64,000 nucleotides of DNA. Source: an uncultured Clostridia bacterium (GTDB lineage Bacteria > Bacillota > Clostridia > Oscillospirales > Ruminococcaceae). The position numbers and the translations under genes are program-made. Under the pieces are notes generated by a model. The model did no database searches and was not told the origin of the DNA. It was given only the letters and a program-made list of their open reading frames with translations. Shown here in pieces: positions 34,485 through 43,149 of this stretch (the stretch's first letter is position 1; each line of letters starts with the position of its first letter). Where the stretch lies: assembly GCA_945876755.1 (NCBI GenBank), contig CAMCPM010000009.1:40313-104312 (forward strand), in the 5' to 3' direction.

Positions 34485-34724
34485 ATGTTCAAGGAATTTA
34501 CCGAAAATACAATTTCAAAAGCTAAAGAAGATGTTGTAATTACCAACGGAGTGCTTGTACTTATTGCAGTCGTTTCGTTCCTGACCGGTCTTGTTGTGGG
34601 AATACTCTGCGCTTCCGGTGCAAAGTCCAAGAAGAATAAGAAGATCTCTTTCAACGCTGACGATTACGCACGCGAACTCAATTTCGATGATGAGGACGAC
34701 GAGGATTACGAATATTCCTTCTGA
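34485..34724 (+). CDS. Small single-span membrane protein with acidic tail
   Basis: 79 residues: an amphipathic start, one membrane helix (~22-45, VLVLIAVVSFLTGLVVGILC), a basic stretch KSKKNKK, then a strongly acidic C-terminus (FDDEDDEDYEYSF). No family recognised. A clear AAAAGGAG lies before the ATG. ychF follows 39 bases later on the same strand. Confidence 0.78.
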   Translation: MFKEFTENTISKAKEDVVITNGVLVLIAVVSFLTGLVVGILCASGAKSKKNKKISFNADDYARELNFDDEDDEDYEYSF

Positions 34725-34763
34725 TCGCACCTTAAATATTTACAGTAAAGGATTTTCAATGAT

Positions 34764-35858
34764 ATGAAGCTTGGTATGGTTGGTCTCCCGAATGTGGGAA
34801 AAAGTACGCTTTTCAATGCGCTTACAAACGCAGGCGCCGAGTCTGCAAACTATCCGTTCTGTACAATCGAACCGAACGTGGGTATAGTTTCCGTTCCGGA
34901 CGAGCGTCTCGATAAGCTTAAAGAAATGTATAACCCCGAGAAGTTCACTCCTGCGACTCTCGAATTTGTGGATATCGCAGGACTGGTAAAGGGCGCTTCA
35001 AAGGGCGAGGGACTGGGCAACAAGTTCCTTGCAAATATCCGTGAGGTGGACGCTATTGTCCATGTTGTACGCTGCTTTGAGGATATTGATATTATCCACG
35101 TTGACGGCGAGATCAATCCCGAACGTGATATCGAAACTATCGACCTTGAGCTGATTTTCTCCGATATAGAGCTTATAGAGCGCCGTATCGACAGAGCAAA
35201 GAAAGCTGCAAAGGGCGACAAGAAATTTCTTGCGGAGGTCGAGTTCCTTGAGGACCTGAAAAAGCATCTTGAGGAGGGACATTCCGCCCGTTCCTACGGA
35301 TTTACTCCCGAGCAGGAGGAGATAATAAAAACTACGCCTCTCCTTTCGGCAAAGCCCGTAATTTACGCTGCAAATCTCTGTGAGGATGACTTCAAGAACA
35401 ATATCGAAACCTCTGTGCATTATCAGAAGGTGTGCGAGATAGCAAAGCGTGAAAATGCAGCAGTCCTTCCGATATGCGCCCAGCTTGAAGCGGAAATTTC
35501 CGATATGGATGAAGAGGATAAGGCAATGTTCCTTTCCGAGCTTGGACTTGAAGTTTCTGGTCTTGACAGGATAATCAAGGAGGGCTATGCTCTGTTGGGA
35601 CTTATCTCCTACCTTACCGCAGGACAGCCCGAGGTAAGAGCATGGACTATCACCAAGGGTACGAAAGCGCCTCAGGCGGCAGGAAAGATACATTCAGACT
35701 TTGAAAAAGGCTTTATCCGTGCGGAGGTTGTCAGCTTTGACGACCTTATGGCGTGCGGCTCAATGACAGCAGCAAAGGAAAAGGGACTTGTCCGTTCCGA
35801 GGGCAAGGAGTACGTTATGAACGACGGCGACGTGGTGCTTTTCAGATTTAACGTTTAA
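34764..35858 (+). CDS. ychF: Ribosome-binding ATPase YchF (Obg-like)
   Basis: P-loop GLPNVGKSTLFN at residues 6-17, switch II DIAGLVKGASKGEGLGN, a helical insert, then the C-terminal TGS domain (RAWTITKGTKAPQAAGKIH, ending VMNDGDVVLFRFNV). 364 residues, as usual. This family prefers ATP and associates with ribosomes and stress responses. It ends just before a plus-strand terminator. Confidence 0.95.
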   Translation: MKLGMVGLPNVGKSTLFNALTNAGAESANYPFCTIEPNVGIVSVPDERLDKLKEMYNPEKFTPATLEFVDIAGLVKGASKGEGLGNKFLANIREVDAIVHVVRCFEDIDIIHVDGEINPERDIETIDLELIFSDIELIERRIDRAKKAAKGDKKFLAEVEFLEDLKKHLEEGHSARSYGFTPEQEEIIKTTPLLSAKPVIYAANLCEDDFKNNIETSVHYQKVCEIAKRENAAVLPICAQLEAEISDMDEEDKAMFLSELGLEVSGLDRIIKEGYALLGLISYLTAGQPEVRAWTITKGTKAPQAAGKIHSDFEKGFIRAEVVSFDDLMACGSMTAAKEKGLVRSEGKEYVMNDGDVVLFRFNV

Positions 35859-35874
35859 TTTTGAATTATGAATA

Positions 35875-35914
35875 AGAAGCCGCTTCTGATTAATTTGTCA
35901 GAGGCGGCTTTGTT
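35875..35914 (+). terminator. Terminator of ychF, shared sequence with the asnB terminator
   Basis: Stem AAGCCGCTTCTGA/TCAGAGGCGGCTT followed by TGTTTG. Nearly identical, inverted, to 43112-43146. Confidence 0.85.
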
Positions 35915-35948
35915 TGTATTTATCGGTAATGTTAATCTCATGCAAACT

Positions 35949-36032
35949 ATTGTAGGGGCGGCGTTTCGCCGCCCGTAATCATAATCAAAACAATATGAAG
36001 CGGGACGGGGACCCCGTCCCCTACAAAAATTA
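35949..36032. repeat. Two inverted copies of the TTGTAGGGGnCGGG palindrome
   Basis: TTGTAGGGGCGGCG/CGCCGCCC at 35949-35976 on the plus strand and GGGACGGGG/CCCCGTCCCCTACAA at 36003-36026 in the opposite orientation. The second is very close to the copy at 10131-10158. Confidence 0.75.
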
Positions 36033-36048
36033 ATGACATATTTTTATT

Positions 36049-38289
36049 TTAAAGCGTAAGCTGGTCGGGGTCTTCAAGATCCTTTGCAAGGCTTCCCGCC
36101 GCAGGAATGTTTTTAACAGCAAACTTCTGTACACTTTCAGCCATTTCTTCGGTAACGATATATGCGCTGTCCACCGCAGCCTTGGCTTTAAGAGTCATGA
36201 CCTGTACGCCTATGGTGTCACGGGCAGACTTCGGCAGAATCATTCCCGTGTTGAAAACTATCGCCCTGCCGTTTGTGGAGCGTACAAGAATGTCCGTATT
36301 TTCGCTGACAAGGAACATTCTGATGAGCTTTGCCTTTGCAGTGTAAGCGTTGGCAAGCTTCTTGCGGTTGGTTTTTGTCTCATAAGCGTTCAGCGGAACT
36401 TTAGCAGCCTTGCCATTGTCGAATATCATGATAAGATATCCGCTGTAATCGGTGGTCGGTATCATAGATATCACGTTTTCGTACTCGTCAAAGCCAAGCT
36501 TAACGGGAATAAAATCACCCAGCTCCGACGCCTTTGCGTCCTTGAAAGCACTTGCCTTTGTCTTGTATACCTGACATTTGTCGGTAAAGAACAGCAGCTC
36601 GGTCTTGTTCGTACCCTCAAGCGCCGTCATCATAATATCGCCGTCTTTAAGCTTCTGGTCGCTTGCAACACGAAGGGACTGCATCGTAATTTTCTTGAAA
36701 TATCCGCCCTGAGTAAGGAACAGGTTAACGGGATAATCTGGAGTATCGTCATCCTCTTCGGAGTCGTCCTCATCGTTTTCATAGTAGAACATTGTCTTTC
36801 TCGGCTGCTGATACTTTGCAATAACATCTTTCAGCTCGGTAACGATAATGTTCTTGATTTTCCTGTCATCTCTGAGAATATCCTCCATCTCGGCAATATC
36901 CTTTTCAAGGTCGGCAATGTCGGCAGTACGCTTTAAAATGTACTCCTTATTGAGATGGCGGAGCTTTATCTCGGCAACATATTCAGCCTGAGTCTCGTCA
37001 ATTCCGAAGCCTATCATCAGGTTGGGAACTACCTCTGCTTCCTCCTCAGTCTCACGGACTATCTTAACCGCCTTGTCAATGTCGAGAAGTATCTTCTGCA
37101 AGCCGCGGAGCAGATGCAGACGTTCCTTTTTCTTGTTAAGCTCAAAGTAAGTCCTGCGCTTGATACACTCTCTGCGGAAGGCTATCCATTCGTCGAGTAT
37201 CTCATATACGCCCATTACCTTAGGCGTGCCGCCGATAAGTATATTAAAGTTGCAGGAATAATTATCCTGAAGCGGAGTCATTTTAAACAGCTTTTTCATA
37301 AGCTTGTCAGGGTCAACGCCGCGCTTGATGTCAATGGCAAGCTTCAGACCGTTGATGTCGGTCTCGTCACGGATATAGGATATCTCACGAATTTTTCCTG
37401 CCTTGATAAGCTCGATTATCTTGTCCATGATAGCTTCAACAGTAGTTGTCGGCGGTATCTGTACCACTTCAATGCAGTTTGACTCCTTATCAAACTGATA
37501 GCGTGAACGTACCTTTATTGAGCCTCGTCCCGTGCGGTATATCTTTTCAAGTTCGTCCTCATCATAAAGCATAAAGCCGCCGCCCGAGAAATCGGGACCT
37601 TTCAGCGTGGTGAGAATGTTATGTTCGGGATTTCTGATAAGCGCAATTGTAGTCTCGCATATTTCCGCAAGGTTAAAGGAGCATACCGAGCTTGCCATGG
37701 AAACGGCAATACCCACATTGGAGTTTACCAGTACCGACGGGAATGTTGCAGGCAGAAGAGTAGGCTCAACTGTCTCGTTGTCATAGTTGGGAACGAAATC
37801 TACCGTGTCCTTGTCAATGTCACGGAAAAGCTCATTGCAGATAGGGTCAAGCTTTGCCTCGGTGTATCGTGAAGCTGCATAAGCCATGTCACGGGAATAA
37901 GCCTTGCCGAAGTTACCCTTGCTGTCGATGTACGGGTGCAGCAGAGCCTCGTTGCCCCGTGCAAGACGTACCATAGTTTCATAAATCGCCGCGTCGCCGT
38001 GAGGGTTAAGCTTCATAGTCTGACCCACAATGTTAGCCGACTTTGTTTTCGGTCCGGTCAGCAGCCCCATCTTGTACATAGTGTACAGAAGCTTTCTGTG
38101 GGACGGCTTGAAGCCGTCAATTTCGGGAAGCGCACGGGATACGATAACGCTCATTGCGTAAGGCATATAGTTCTTTTCGAGAGTATCGGTTATCTGTTCC
38201 TCGGCAACAATACCGCTGCCTGCAATGTAAGCGTTTGGCAGCGATTTTTTAACGGCTTTGTCTTCGTTCTTTTTGCTTTTTTTAGCCAA
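36049..38289 (-). CDS. Divergent type IIA DNA topoisomerase subunit A (ParC/GyrA-like)
   Basis: DNA breakage-reunion subunit. The catalytic tyrosine is in SRYTEAKL near residue 127, after NPHGDAAIYETMVRLA and the family start YAMSVIVSRALPEIDGFKPSHRK. Several normally fixed positions differ: RDG before LKP is IDGF here, and no GyrA-box (QxRGGxG) is seen in the C-terminal propeller, so it is not gyrase A. An acidic run EDDSEEDDD breaks the middle. 746 residues. It is the last gene of a minus-strand operon, 12 bases after a 130-residue unknown gene. Whether it is housekeeping topoisomerase IV or an extra enzyme cannot be decided here. Confidence 0.88.
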   Translation of the reverse strand: MAKKSKKNEDKAVKKSLPNAYIAGSGIVAEEQITDTLEKNYMPYAMSVIVSRALPEIDGFKPSHRKLLYTMYKMGLLTGPKTKSANIVGQTMKLNPHGDAAIYETMVRLARGNEALLHPYIDSKGNFGKAYSRDMAYAASRYTEAKLDPICNELFRDIDKDTVDFVPNYDNETVEPTLLPATFPSVLVNSNVGIAVSMASSVCSFNLAEICETTIALIRNPEHNILTTLKGPDFSGGGFMLYDEDELEKIYRTGRGSIKVRSRYQFDKESNCIEVVQIPPTTTVEAIMDKIIELIKAGKIREISYIRDETDINGLKLAIDIKRGVDPDKLMKKLFKMTPLQDNYSCNFNILIGGTPKVMGVYEILDEWIAFRRECIKRRTYFELNKKKERLHLLRGLQKILLDIDKAVKIVRETEEEAEVVPNLMIGFGIDETQAEYVAEIKLRHLNKEYILKRTADIADLEKDIAEMEDILRDDRKIKNIIVTELKDVIAKYQQPRKTMFYYENDEDDSEEDDDTPDYPVNLFLTQGGYFKKITMQSLRVASDQKLKDGDIMMTALEGTNKTELLFFTDKCQVYKTKASAFKDAKASELGDFIPVKLGFDEYENVISMIPTTDYSGYLIMIFDNGKAAKVPLNAYETKTNRKKLANAYTAKAKLIRMFLVSENTDILVRSTNGRAIVFNTGMILPKSARDTIGVQVMTLKAKAAVDSAYIVTEEMAESVQKFAVKNIPAAGSLAKDLEDPDQLTL

Positions 38290-38301
38290 AATTAGTCCTC
38301 C

Positions 38302-38694
38302 TTATTCTCCCATAATATCAAAATGCCTGCGATAGCGTTTGGGAATTTCTATCGGCACATCATAGCCTATTTGTTTCAAAGCGTCGGGAATTATCCTCAT
38401 GCCGTCCTTGAAAAAGCTTTCGATTTTTTTGTCTTTTCGAGTAATGCTGCTGTAGCCTTCGGGGCAGACGAACGTCCAGTCGGCGCCGCTTTTGTCAACT
38501 ACAAGACGGAAGTATTTGTCAATATCGGTATCGGGAAAGCCTGCCTTTTTCAGCAGTATGTGATGCTCGACCGCTTCATCGATCTGACTTGCAATAATAC
38601 GGCTTCCGTCAAAGGAAACAAGCACAAGAAGCGGCTCGTCATTAGCGGCAGCACTGTCAAAGTCTTTTTCATTCGGATATTTTATAATTTCCAT
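38302..38694 (-). CDS. Unknown 130-residue protein between topoisomerase subunit genes
   Basis: Small soluble protein starting MEIIKYPNEKDFDSAAAN. The middle resembles an alpha/beta domain (PLLVLVSFDGSRIIASQIDE). No motif or family recognised. It has 12-base gaps on both sides, with the subunit B gene upstream and the subunit A gene downstream, so its amount is tied to theirs. It may be an accessory or regulator of the enzyme, by position only. Confidence 0.78.
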   Translation of the reverse strand: MEIIKYPNEKDFDSAAANDEPLLVLVSFDGSRIIASQIDEAVEHHILLKKAGFPDTDIDKYFRLVVDKSGADWTFVCPEGYSSITRKDKKIESFFKDGMRIIPDALKQIGYDVPIEIPKRYRRHFDIMGE

Positions 38695-38706
38695 AAATAT
38701 TTTCCT

Positions 38707-40695
38707 TTAGCTTATATCAGCCATTTCAAGGTATCTGCTGCCGTACTCGGCAATGTAATCCTTACGTCCCTGCAAATTGTCGCCCAGCAGCAGGTCGAAC
38801 ATATTCGCCGTAGCCTCAATATCGGTGGGAGTAACCTTTATAAGCCGCCTTGTGTCGGGATTCATTGTGGTAAGGGACATCATTTCCGGCTCGTTTTCAC
38901 CAAGACCTTTTGAACGGTCAATCTTGTATTTTTGCCCCTTTATCATATCGAGAATTTCCGTTTTTTCCTGTTCGTTATACGCAAAGTAAGTCTTGTCCTT
39001 TGTGTTAATTTCAAACAGAGGAGTTTCTGCAATATAAACATAACCTTCGTTTATAAGCGTCGGAGTAAGCCTGTACAGCATCGTGAGGATAAGAGTTCTG
39101 ATCTGGAAGCCGTCAACGTCTGCATCGGTAGCAATAATGACCTTGTTCCATTTCAGATTGTCGATATTAAAATTAGAAAGCTCCTTGTTTGCCTTGGTGC
39201 TTACCTCAACGCCGCAGCCAAGTACCTTGATAATATCGGTAATAATATCGTTCTTGAATATCTTGGAGTAATCCGCTTTAAGGCAGTTGAGTATCTTGCC
39301 TCTTACCGGAATAATAGCCTGAAATTCAGCGTCACGAGCAGTCTTGCAGGCACCGAGAGCCGAGTCGCCCTCCACGATGTATATCTCACGCCTTGACAGG
39401 TCCTTTGTACGGCAGTCAACGAACTTCTGCACCATGTTTGAAAGGTCTATCTTCTGAGTAAGCGTCCGCTGTAAATTTACTCTTGTCTTTTCGGCAGTTT
39501 CACGGCTTCGCTTGTTGACAATGACCTGCTCGGATATCTTGTTTGCAAAGTCGGGATTTTCAATAAAGAAAACTTCAAGCTGATGCTTCAGAAAATCCGT
39601 CATAGCCTCATAAATGAACTTGTTTGTGATAGCCTTTTTCGTCTGATTTGCGTATGAAGTAAGGGTAGAGAAGGAGGACGATATCAGCACAAGACAATCC
39701 TGAATATCCTCCCACTTTATTGACTTTTCGCCCTTGTTGTACTTGTTGTTATTTTTGAGATAACCGTCAACAGCAGAGAGAAAAGCCTTGTTCACAGCCT
39801 TGTCGGGAGAGCCGCCATGCTCCAAAAAGCTGGAGTTATGATAATATTCCAGAAGATTTGTCTTGTTTGAAAAAGCAAAGGTGACCGACAGCTTCACCTT
39901 GTATTCGGGCTTGTCGTCACGGTCACGACCCTTTCTTTCGCACTGCCAGAACTGGGGCGGAGTGATATAATCCGTTCCGATGACCTCATTGATATAGTCG
40001 GAAATACCGTTCTCGTAAAAATAAGTCGTCTCCTCAAATTTTCCGTCGGTAGTCTGATAACGGAAAACAAAGGAAATGTTCGGGTTGACGATAGCCTGCT
40101 TTTTGAGGACGTTCTCAAAGTATTCACGGCTTACATTAATGTCGGTAAAAACTTCAAGGTCGGGACGCCATTTTGTTTTGGTACCGGTTTTCTTCCGTGT
40201 GGTCTCCTCTTTTTTCAGACCGCCGATATTTTCGCCCTTTTCAAAATGCAGATTATATTTGTACCCGTCACGGTAAATCTCAACATCGGTGTATTCGGAG
40301 GAATACTGTGTAGCGCACGCACCCAGACCGTTCAGACCGAGAGAGTATTCATAATCGCCGCTTTCGTTGTTCTGATACTTGCCGCCTGCGTAAAGCTCAC
40401 AGTAAACCAGCTCCCAGTTGTAGCACTGCTCAGCGCTGTTGTAGTCAACGGGACAGCCTCGTCCGAAGTCCTCCACCTCAATGGAATTGTCCTGATAATA
40501 GGTAATGATTATCTTGTCGCCGTGACCGTCTCTCGCTTCGTCGATAGAGTTTGAGATTATCTCAAAGATCGAATGCTCGCAGCCCTCGATGCCGTCCGAA
40601 CCGAAAATAACGGCAGGACGCTTTCTTACTCTGTCAGCGCCTTTCAGCTTGGTAATACTTTCATTTCCGTAGCTTTTAGTTTTTTTACCTGCCAA
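38707..40695 (-). CDS. Divergent type IIA DNA topoisomerase subunit B (ParE/GyrB-like)
   Basis: ATPase and Toprim subunit. GHKL ATP site: FEIISNSIDEARDGHG, EDFGRGCPVD and LNGLGACATQYSS. Toprim: YIVEGDSALGACK, PVRGKILN and IIATDADVDG. Standard ParE/GyrB reads RPGMYIGS, EGDSAGG and PLRGKILN, so this protein departs at each (RPAVIFGS, EGDSALG, PVRGKILN) while keeping the catalytic acids. 662 residues. It shares an operon with prmA, a propeller-like protein, the 130-residue protein and subunit A. Confidence 0.88.
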   Translation of the reverse strand: MAGKKTKSYGNESITKLKGADRVRKRPAVIFGSDGIEGCEHSIFEIISNSIDEARDGHGDKIIITYYQDNSIEVEDFGRGCPVDYNSAEQCYNWELVYCELYAGGKYQNNESGDYEYSLGLNGLGACATQYSSEYTDVEIYRDGYKYNLHFEKGENIGGLKKEETTRKKTGTKTKWRPDLEVFTDINVSREYFENVLKKQAIVNPNISFVFRYQTTDGKFEETTYFYENGISDYINEVIGTDYITPPQFWQCERKGRDRDDKPEYKVKLSVTFAFSNKTNLLEYYHNSSFLEHGGSPDKAVNKAFLSAVDGYLKNNNKYNKGEKSIKWEDIQDCLVLISSSFSTLTSYANQTKKAITNKFIYEAMTDFLKHQLEVFFIENPDFANKISEQVIVNKRSRETAEKTRVNLQRTLTQKIDLSNMVQKFVDCRTKDLSRREIYIVEGDSALGACKTARDAEFQAIIPVRGKILNCLKADYSKIFKNDIITDIIKVLGCGVEVSTKANKELSNFNIDNLKWNKVIIATDADVDGFQIRTLILTMLYRLTPTLINEGYVYIAETPLFEINTKDKTYFAYNEQEKTEILDMIKGQKYKIDRSKGLGENEPEMMSLTTMNPDTRRLIKVTPTDIEATANMFDLLLGDNLQGRKDYIAEYGSRYLEMADIS

Positions 40696-40721
40696 TTTTA
40701 TCTGCCTTTCTTTTGTAGGAT

Positions 40722-41882
40722 TTATTTCATCAACGCAATATTCATTGCAAGCTTAGCCTTAGTGATATGCTCCTCGCTGCCGTCTTTGTTGATTTTAATT
40801 ATGTGCCGTCCGTTTGAGATTATTACCTCTCCGCCGTCGGTAACGGCATAATCCAGAACGCCTTTTTTGATTATCTCCTCGCTGCCGTCAGCGGAACGCC
40901 TGATAAGCATACGGCTCTGGGGCATGATACCCGAAAGCTTGTCGCCGGAAGCTTCATTTATCTTGTCAAGCTTTTCGGCATTGATAACATTGCCCTCGAT
41001 TATCATATCCTTTTGGGAACGCTGCTTTGATTTAACTCCGTTTGCGGAAGCTCCGCCGCTTTTCAGGGCTTCGCCGCCGAAGATCGTGGCAAAGAAATTC
41101 AGGAACCCGAAAAGTCCCTTGATAAGACGGTACGGGAACATGATAATATCCTTGAAGGTAATGTCATTCTGCGGCTTTTCTCCGCCGTAAGGCTGCCGTA
41201 TGTAGTAAAGCTCTCCGCCCTTGCCCTCTCTGGCGTGCAGATAGTCGTATTTTTCATCGGAAAGTATCTCTGTCATTGAGGACCTGTCCAAATCAAGATA
41301 AGCAATAGACCTTGGACTTGTAGCCGATATCACACCGTTCTGATTTCTTGCATAGCCTGCCGTTGAAAAGTAAATACCGTTCTTTCGTGCCGACCAGCAG
41401 GGATTTTCCTCAATGGTGTCTCCGTCGGTGTATTCGTCATAGCTGCCGTTGATGCCCATTACTGCGATGTGCAGAGAGTGTATATTCACACCCATACTTA
41501 TGGCAAGCTTGTCGCCTTTACAGTCAAACGAACCGAAAACAAATTCATTTGAGGAACGGACAAGTCCCTCGCAGGTGTCGGCAGGGTCAAAGCTGCGGTG
41601 ATAAACGCTTCCAACGTCTTCGAGATTTACACCGTAAACAAGCTCTCCGCCGCAGACCGCCAGACCGCTTATCTGTACGGGAAGCTCATCAGCGTCTATC
41701 CTGTCGGCAGTCATTCCCATAAAATTCGCACCGCTGCCGCTTGTTTTCCATTCCTTGCGCTGCTGAATGCTGCGGACAGTGTCTCTGTACTTTGTTATCC
41801 TCTCGCAGGGAATTTCAGTCAGCGCCTTTTCGTATGTATCATAACTGAATATCTTATTTTCCGATGAAAAAACAACAGTCAT
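40722..41882 (-). CDS. Unknown 386-residue protein with propeller-like repeats
   Basis: Residues ~60-230 contain repeated beta-strand segments such as ENPCWSARKNGIYFSTAGY and FGSFDCKGDKLAISMG, reminiscent of TolB/WD40-type blades. A short hydrophobic stretch (FGFLNFFATIFGG, ~265) and a basic linker follow; the C-terminal third has DGSEEIIKK and KDGSEEHITK repeats. No signal peptide. It lies 26 bases upstream of the topoisomerase B gene and 22 bases after prmA. Function unknown. Confidence 0.72.
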   Translation of the reverse strand: MTVVFSSENKIFSYDTYEKALTEIPCERITKYRDTVRSIQQRKEWKTSGSGANFMGMTADRIDADELPVQISGLAVCGGELVYGVNLEDVGSVYHRSFDPADTCEGLVRSSNEFVFGSFDCKGDKLAISMGVNIHSLHIAVMGINGSYDEYTDGDTIEENPCWSARKNGIYFSTAGYARNQNGVISATSPRSIAYLDLDRSSMTEILSDEKYDYLHAREGKGGELYYIRQPYGGEKPQNDITFKDIIMFPYRLIKGLFGFLNFFATIFGGEALKSGGASANGVKSKQRSQKDMIIEGNVINAEKLDKINEASGDKLSGIMPQSRMLIRRSADGSEEIIKKGVLDYAVTDGGEVIISNGRHIIKINKDGSEEHITKAKLAMNIALMK

Positions 41883-41904
41883 ATTAAATACCGTCCTTTA
41901 TTAT

Positions 41905-42870
41905 TTATGCTTTAAAGGAAACAGCTACCCAGTCGTCTTTTTCGTGCTGTTCAATAAGGGTATAGCCCTTAGCCTTTACAGCGTCAATGACCTCGTGACA
42001 GCGTTCGGAAATGATACCCGAAAGGATGAGTACGCCGCCTTTTTTGATGAACCCTTCAAACAGCGGACTCATAGCAATAAGCACGTCTGCAACAATGTTT
42101 GCGGCAATAACGTCATAACCGCCGCCGATTTTTTCGCACAGCGCAGAATCGTCAATAACGTTGCCGCAGTAAGCCGTGTACTTTTCCTCGGGAATGTTGT
42201 TTTTAGCAGCGTTTTCCTTTGCAATTTTAACGCTGTTCTGGTCAATATCGACTGCCGTAACGCTTTCCGCACCAAGCAGAATAGAAGCAATGGAAAGAAT
42301 ACCGCTTCCGCAGCCAAGGTCGAGGACCCGTTCACCGCCATTGAGATTTTTCTCAAGCAGCTCAAGACAAAGCTGAGTAGTGTTATGCTGACCCGTACCA
42401 AAGCTTGAAGCAGGGTCAATCTCAAGGATAATGCGCCCGTCGCCGCCGCTGTAATCCTCCCATGATGGCTTGATAACAAGCTTGTTGCCAACGGTAAGAG
42501 GCTTGAAGTATTGCTTCCAGTTGTTAGCCCAATCCTCCTCGCGGACGTTAGCAAGCTCCACAGCAAGCCTGCCGAAAGCGTTGTTTTCGTCTCTGCCGCC
42601 GAGAGCCAGCATTTCGGAGCGTACAGCCGCCAGCATATCCGCCCCTTGGGAGTTGTCGGGAAGATACACCGTAACGCAGGTCTCGCAGTCTTTGAGGTTC
42701 ATAAGGTCATCGTCTATATAATCCCAGTTGCCGGTCTTGTCGTTGAGGAATTCCTCAAAATCCTTTGAGTCACGGATAACAAAGCCCGTAACGCCTATTC
42801 TCAGCAGACAACCGCAGACAGGGTCGATACCCTCGGTAGTTGTATAAATATTAACTTCGGTCCAGTTCAT
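41905..42870 (-). CDS. prmA: Ribosomal protein L11 methyltransferase
   Basis: SAM-dependent methylation of L11. Sequence shows the N-terminal MNWTEVNIYTTTEGIDPV, the SAM site RVLDLGCGSGILSIAS, VDIDQNSV and the substrate-side NIVADVLIAM. 321 residues. The ATG at 42870 follows AAAGGA; the track start is 21 codons upstream. First gene of the operon that contains the topoisomerase genes. Confidence 0.94.
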   Translation of the reverse strand: MNWTEVNIYTTTEGIDPVCGCLLRIGVTGFVIRDSKDFEEFLNDKTGNWDYIDDDLMNLKDCETCVTVYLPDNSQGADMLAAVRSEMLALGGRDENNAFGRLAVELANVREEDWANNWKQYFKPLTVGNKLVIKPSWEDYSGGDGRIILEIDPASSFGTGQHNTTQLCLELLEKNLNGGERVLDLGCGSGILSIASILLGAESVTAVDIDQNSVKIAKENAAKNNIPEEKYTAYCGNVIDDSALCEKIGGGYDVIAANIVADVLIAMSPLFEGFIKKGGVLILSGIISERCHEVIDAVKAKGYTLIEQHEKDDWVAVSFKA

Positions 42871-42911
42871 AAGAAAAATCCTTTCAAGATATTTTGGCAA
42901 TATACATATTA

Positions 42912-42940
42912 ATTGTACACCATTTTGTAACAATATTCAA
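42912..42940 (-). promoter_or_regulatory. Sigma-A promoter of the prmA-topoisomerase operon
   Basis: Minus strand TTGAAT, 17 bases, TACAAT, about 40 bases before the prmA ATG. Confidence 0.65.
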
Positions 42941-43000
42941 GCATAAAAGAGAATTTTGTGAAAAAAATTATAGTTTAGCGGACTATCTTTCTGTGTTTTT

Positions 43001-43080
43001 CAGCGAAGCGACTCAAAAAGTTTCGTCCACCTTTTCAAAGGTGGCAGGGCTCAGCTTGACCAGCTATGTCGCTTCGCTGA
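43001..43080 (-). repeat. Diverged copy of palindromic block Y
   Basis: The reverse complement reads CAGCGAAGCGAC ... GACCAGC-like ... GCCACCTTTGAAAAGGTGG, then ACGAAACTTTTTGAGTCGC, parallel to CAGCCTTGAAAGGCTGGCGAACTTTTTATTC in copy 1, with the outer stem CAGCGAAGCGAC at both ends. Confidence 0.6.
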
Positions 43081-43099
43081 TTACTACAGAAAAATAGTA

Positions 43100-43146
43100 C
43101 GATAAAAAAGTAAAGCCGCCTCTGACAATTAATCAGAAACGGCTTT
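43100..43146 (-). terminator. Terminator of asnB
   Basis: Minus strand stem AAAGCCGTTTCTGA/TCAGAGGCGGCTTT followed by ACTTTTTTATC. Same sequence family as the terminator at 35875. Confidence 0.85.
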
Positions 43147-43149
43147 AAA

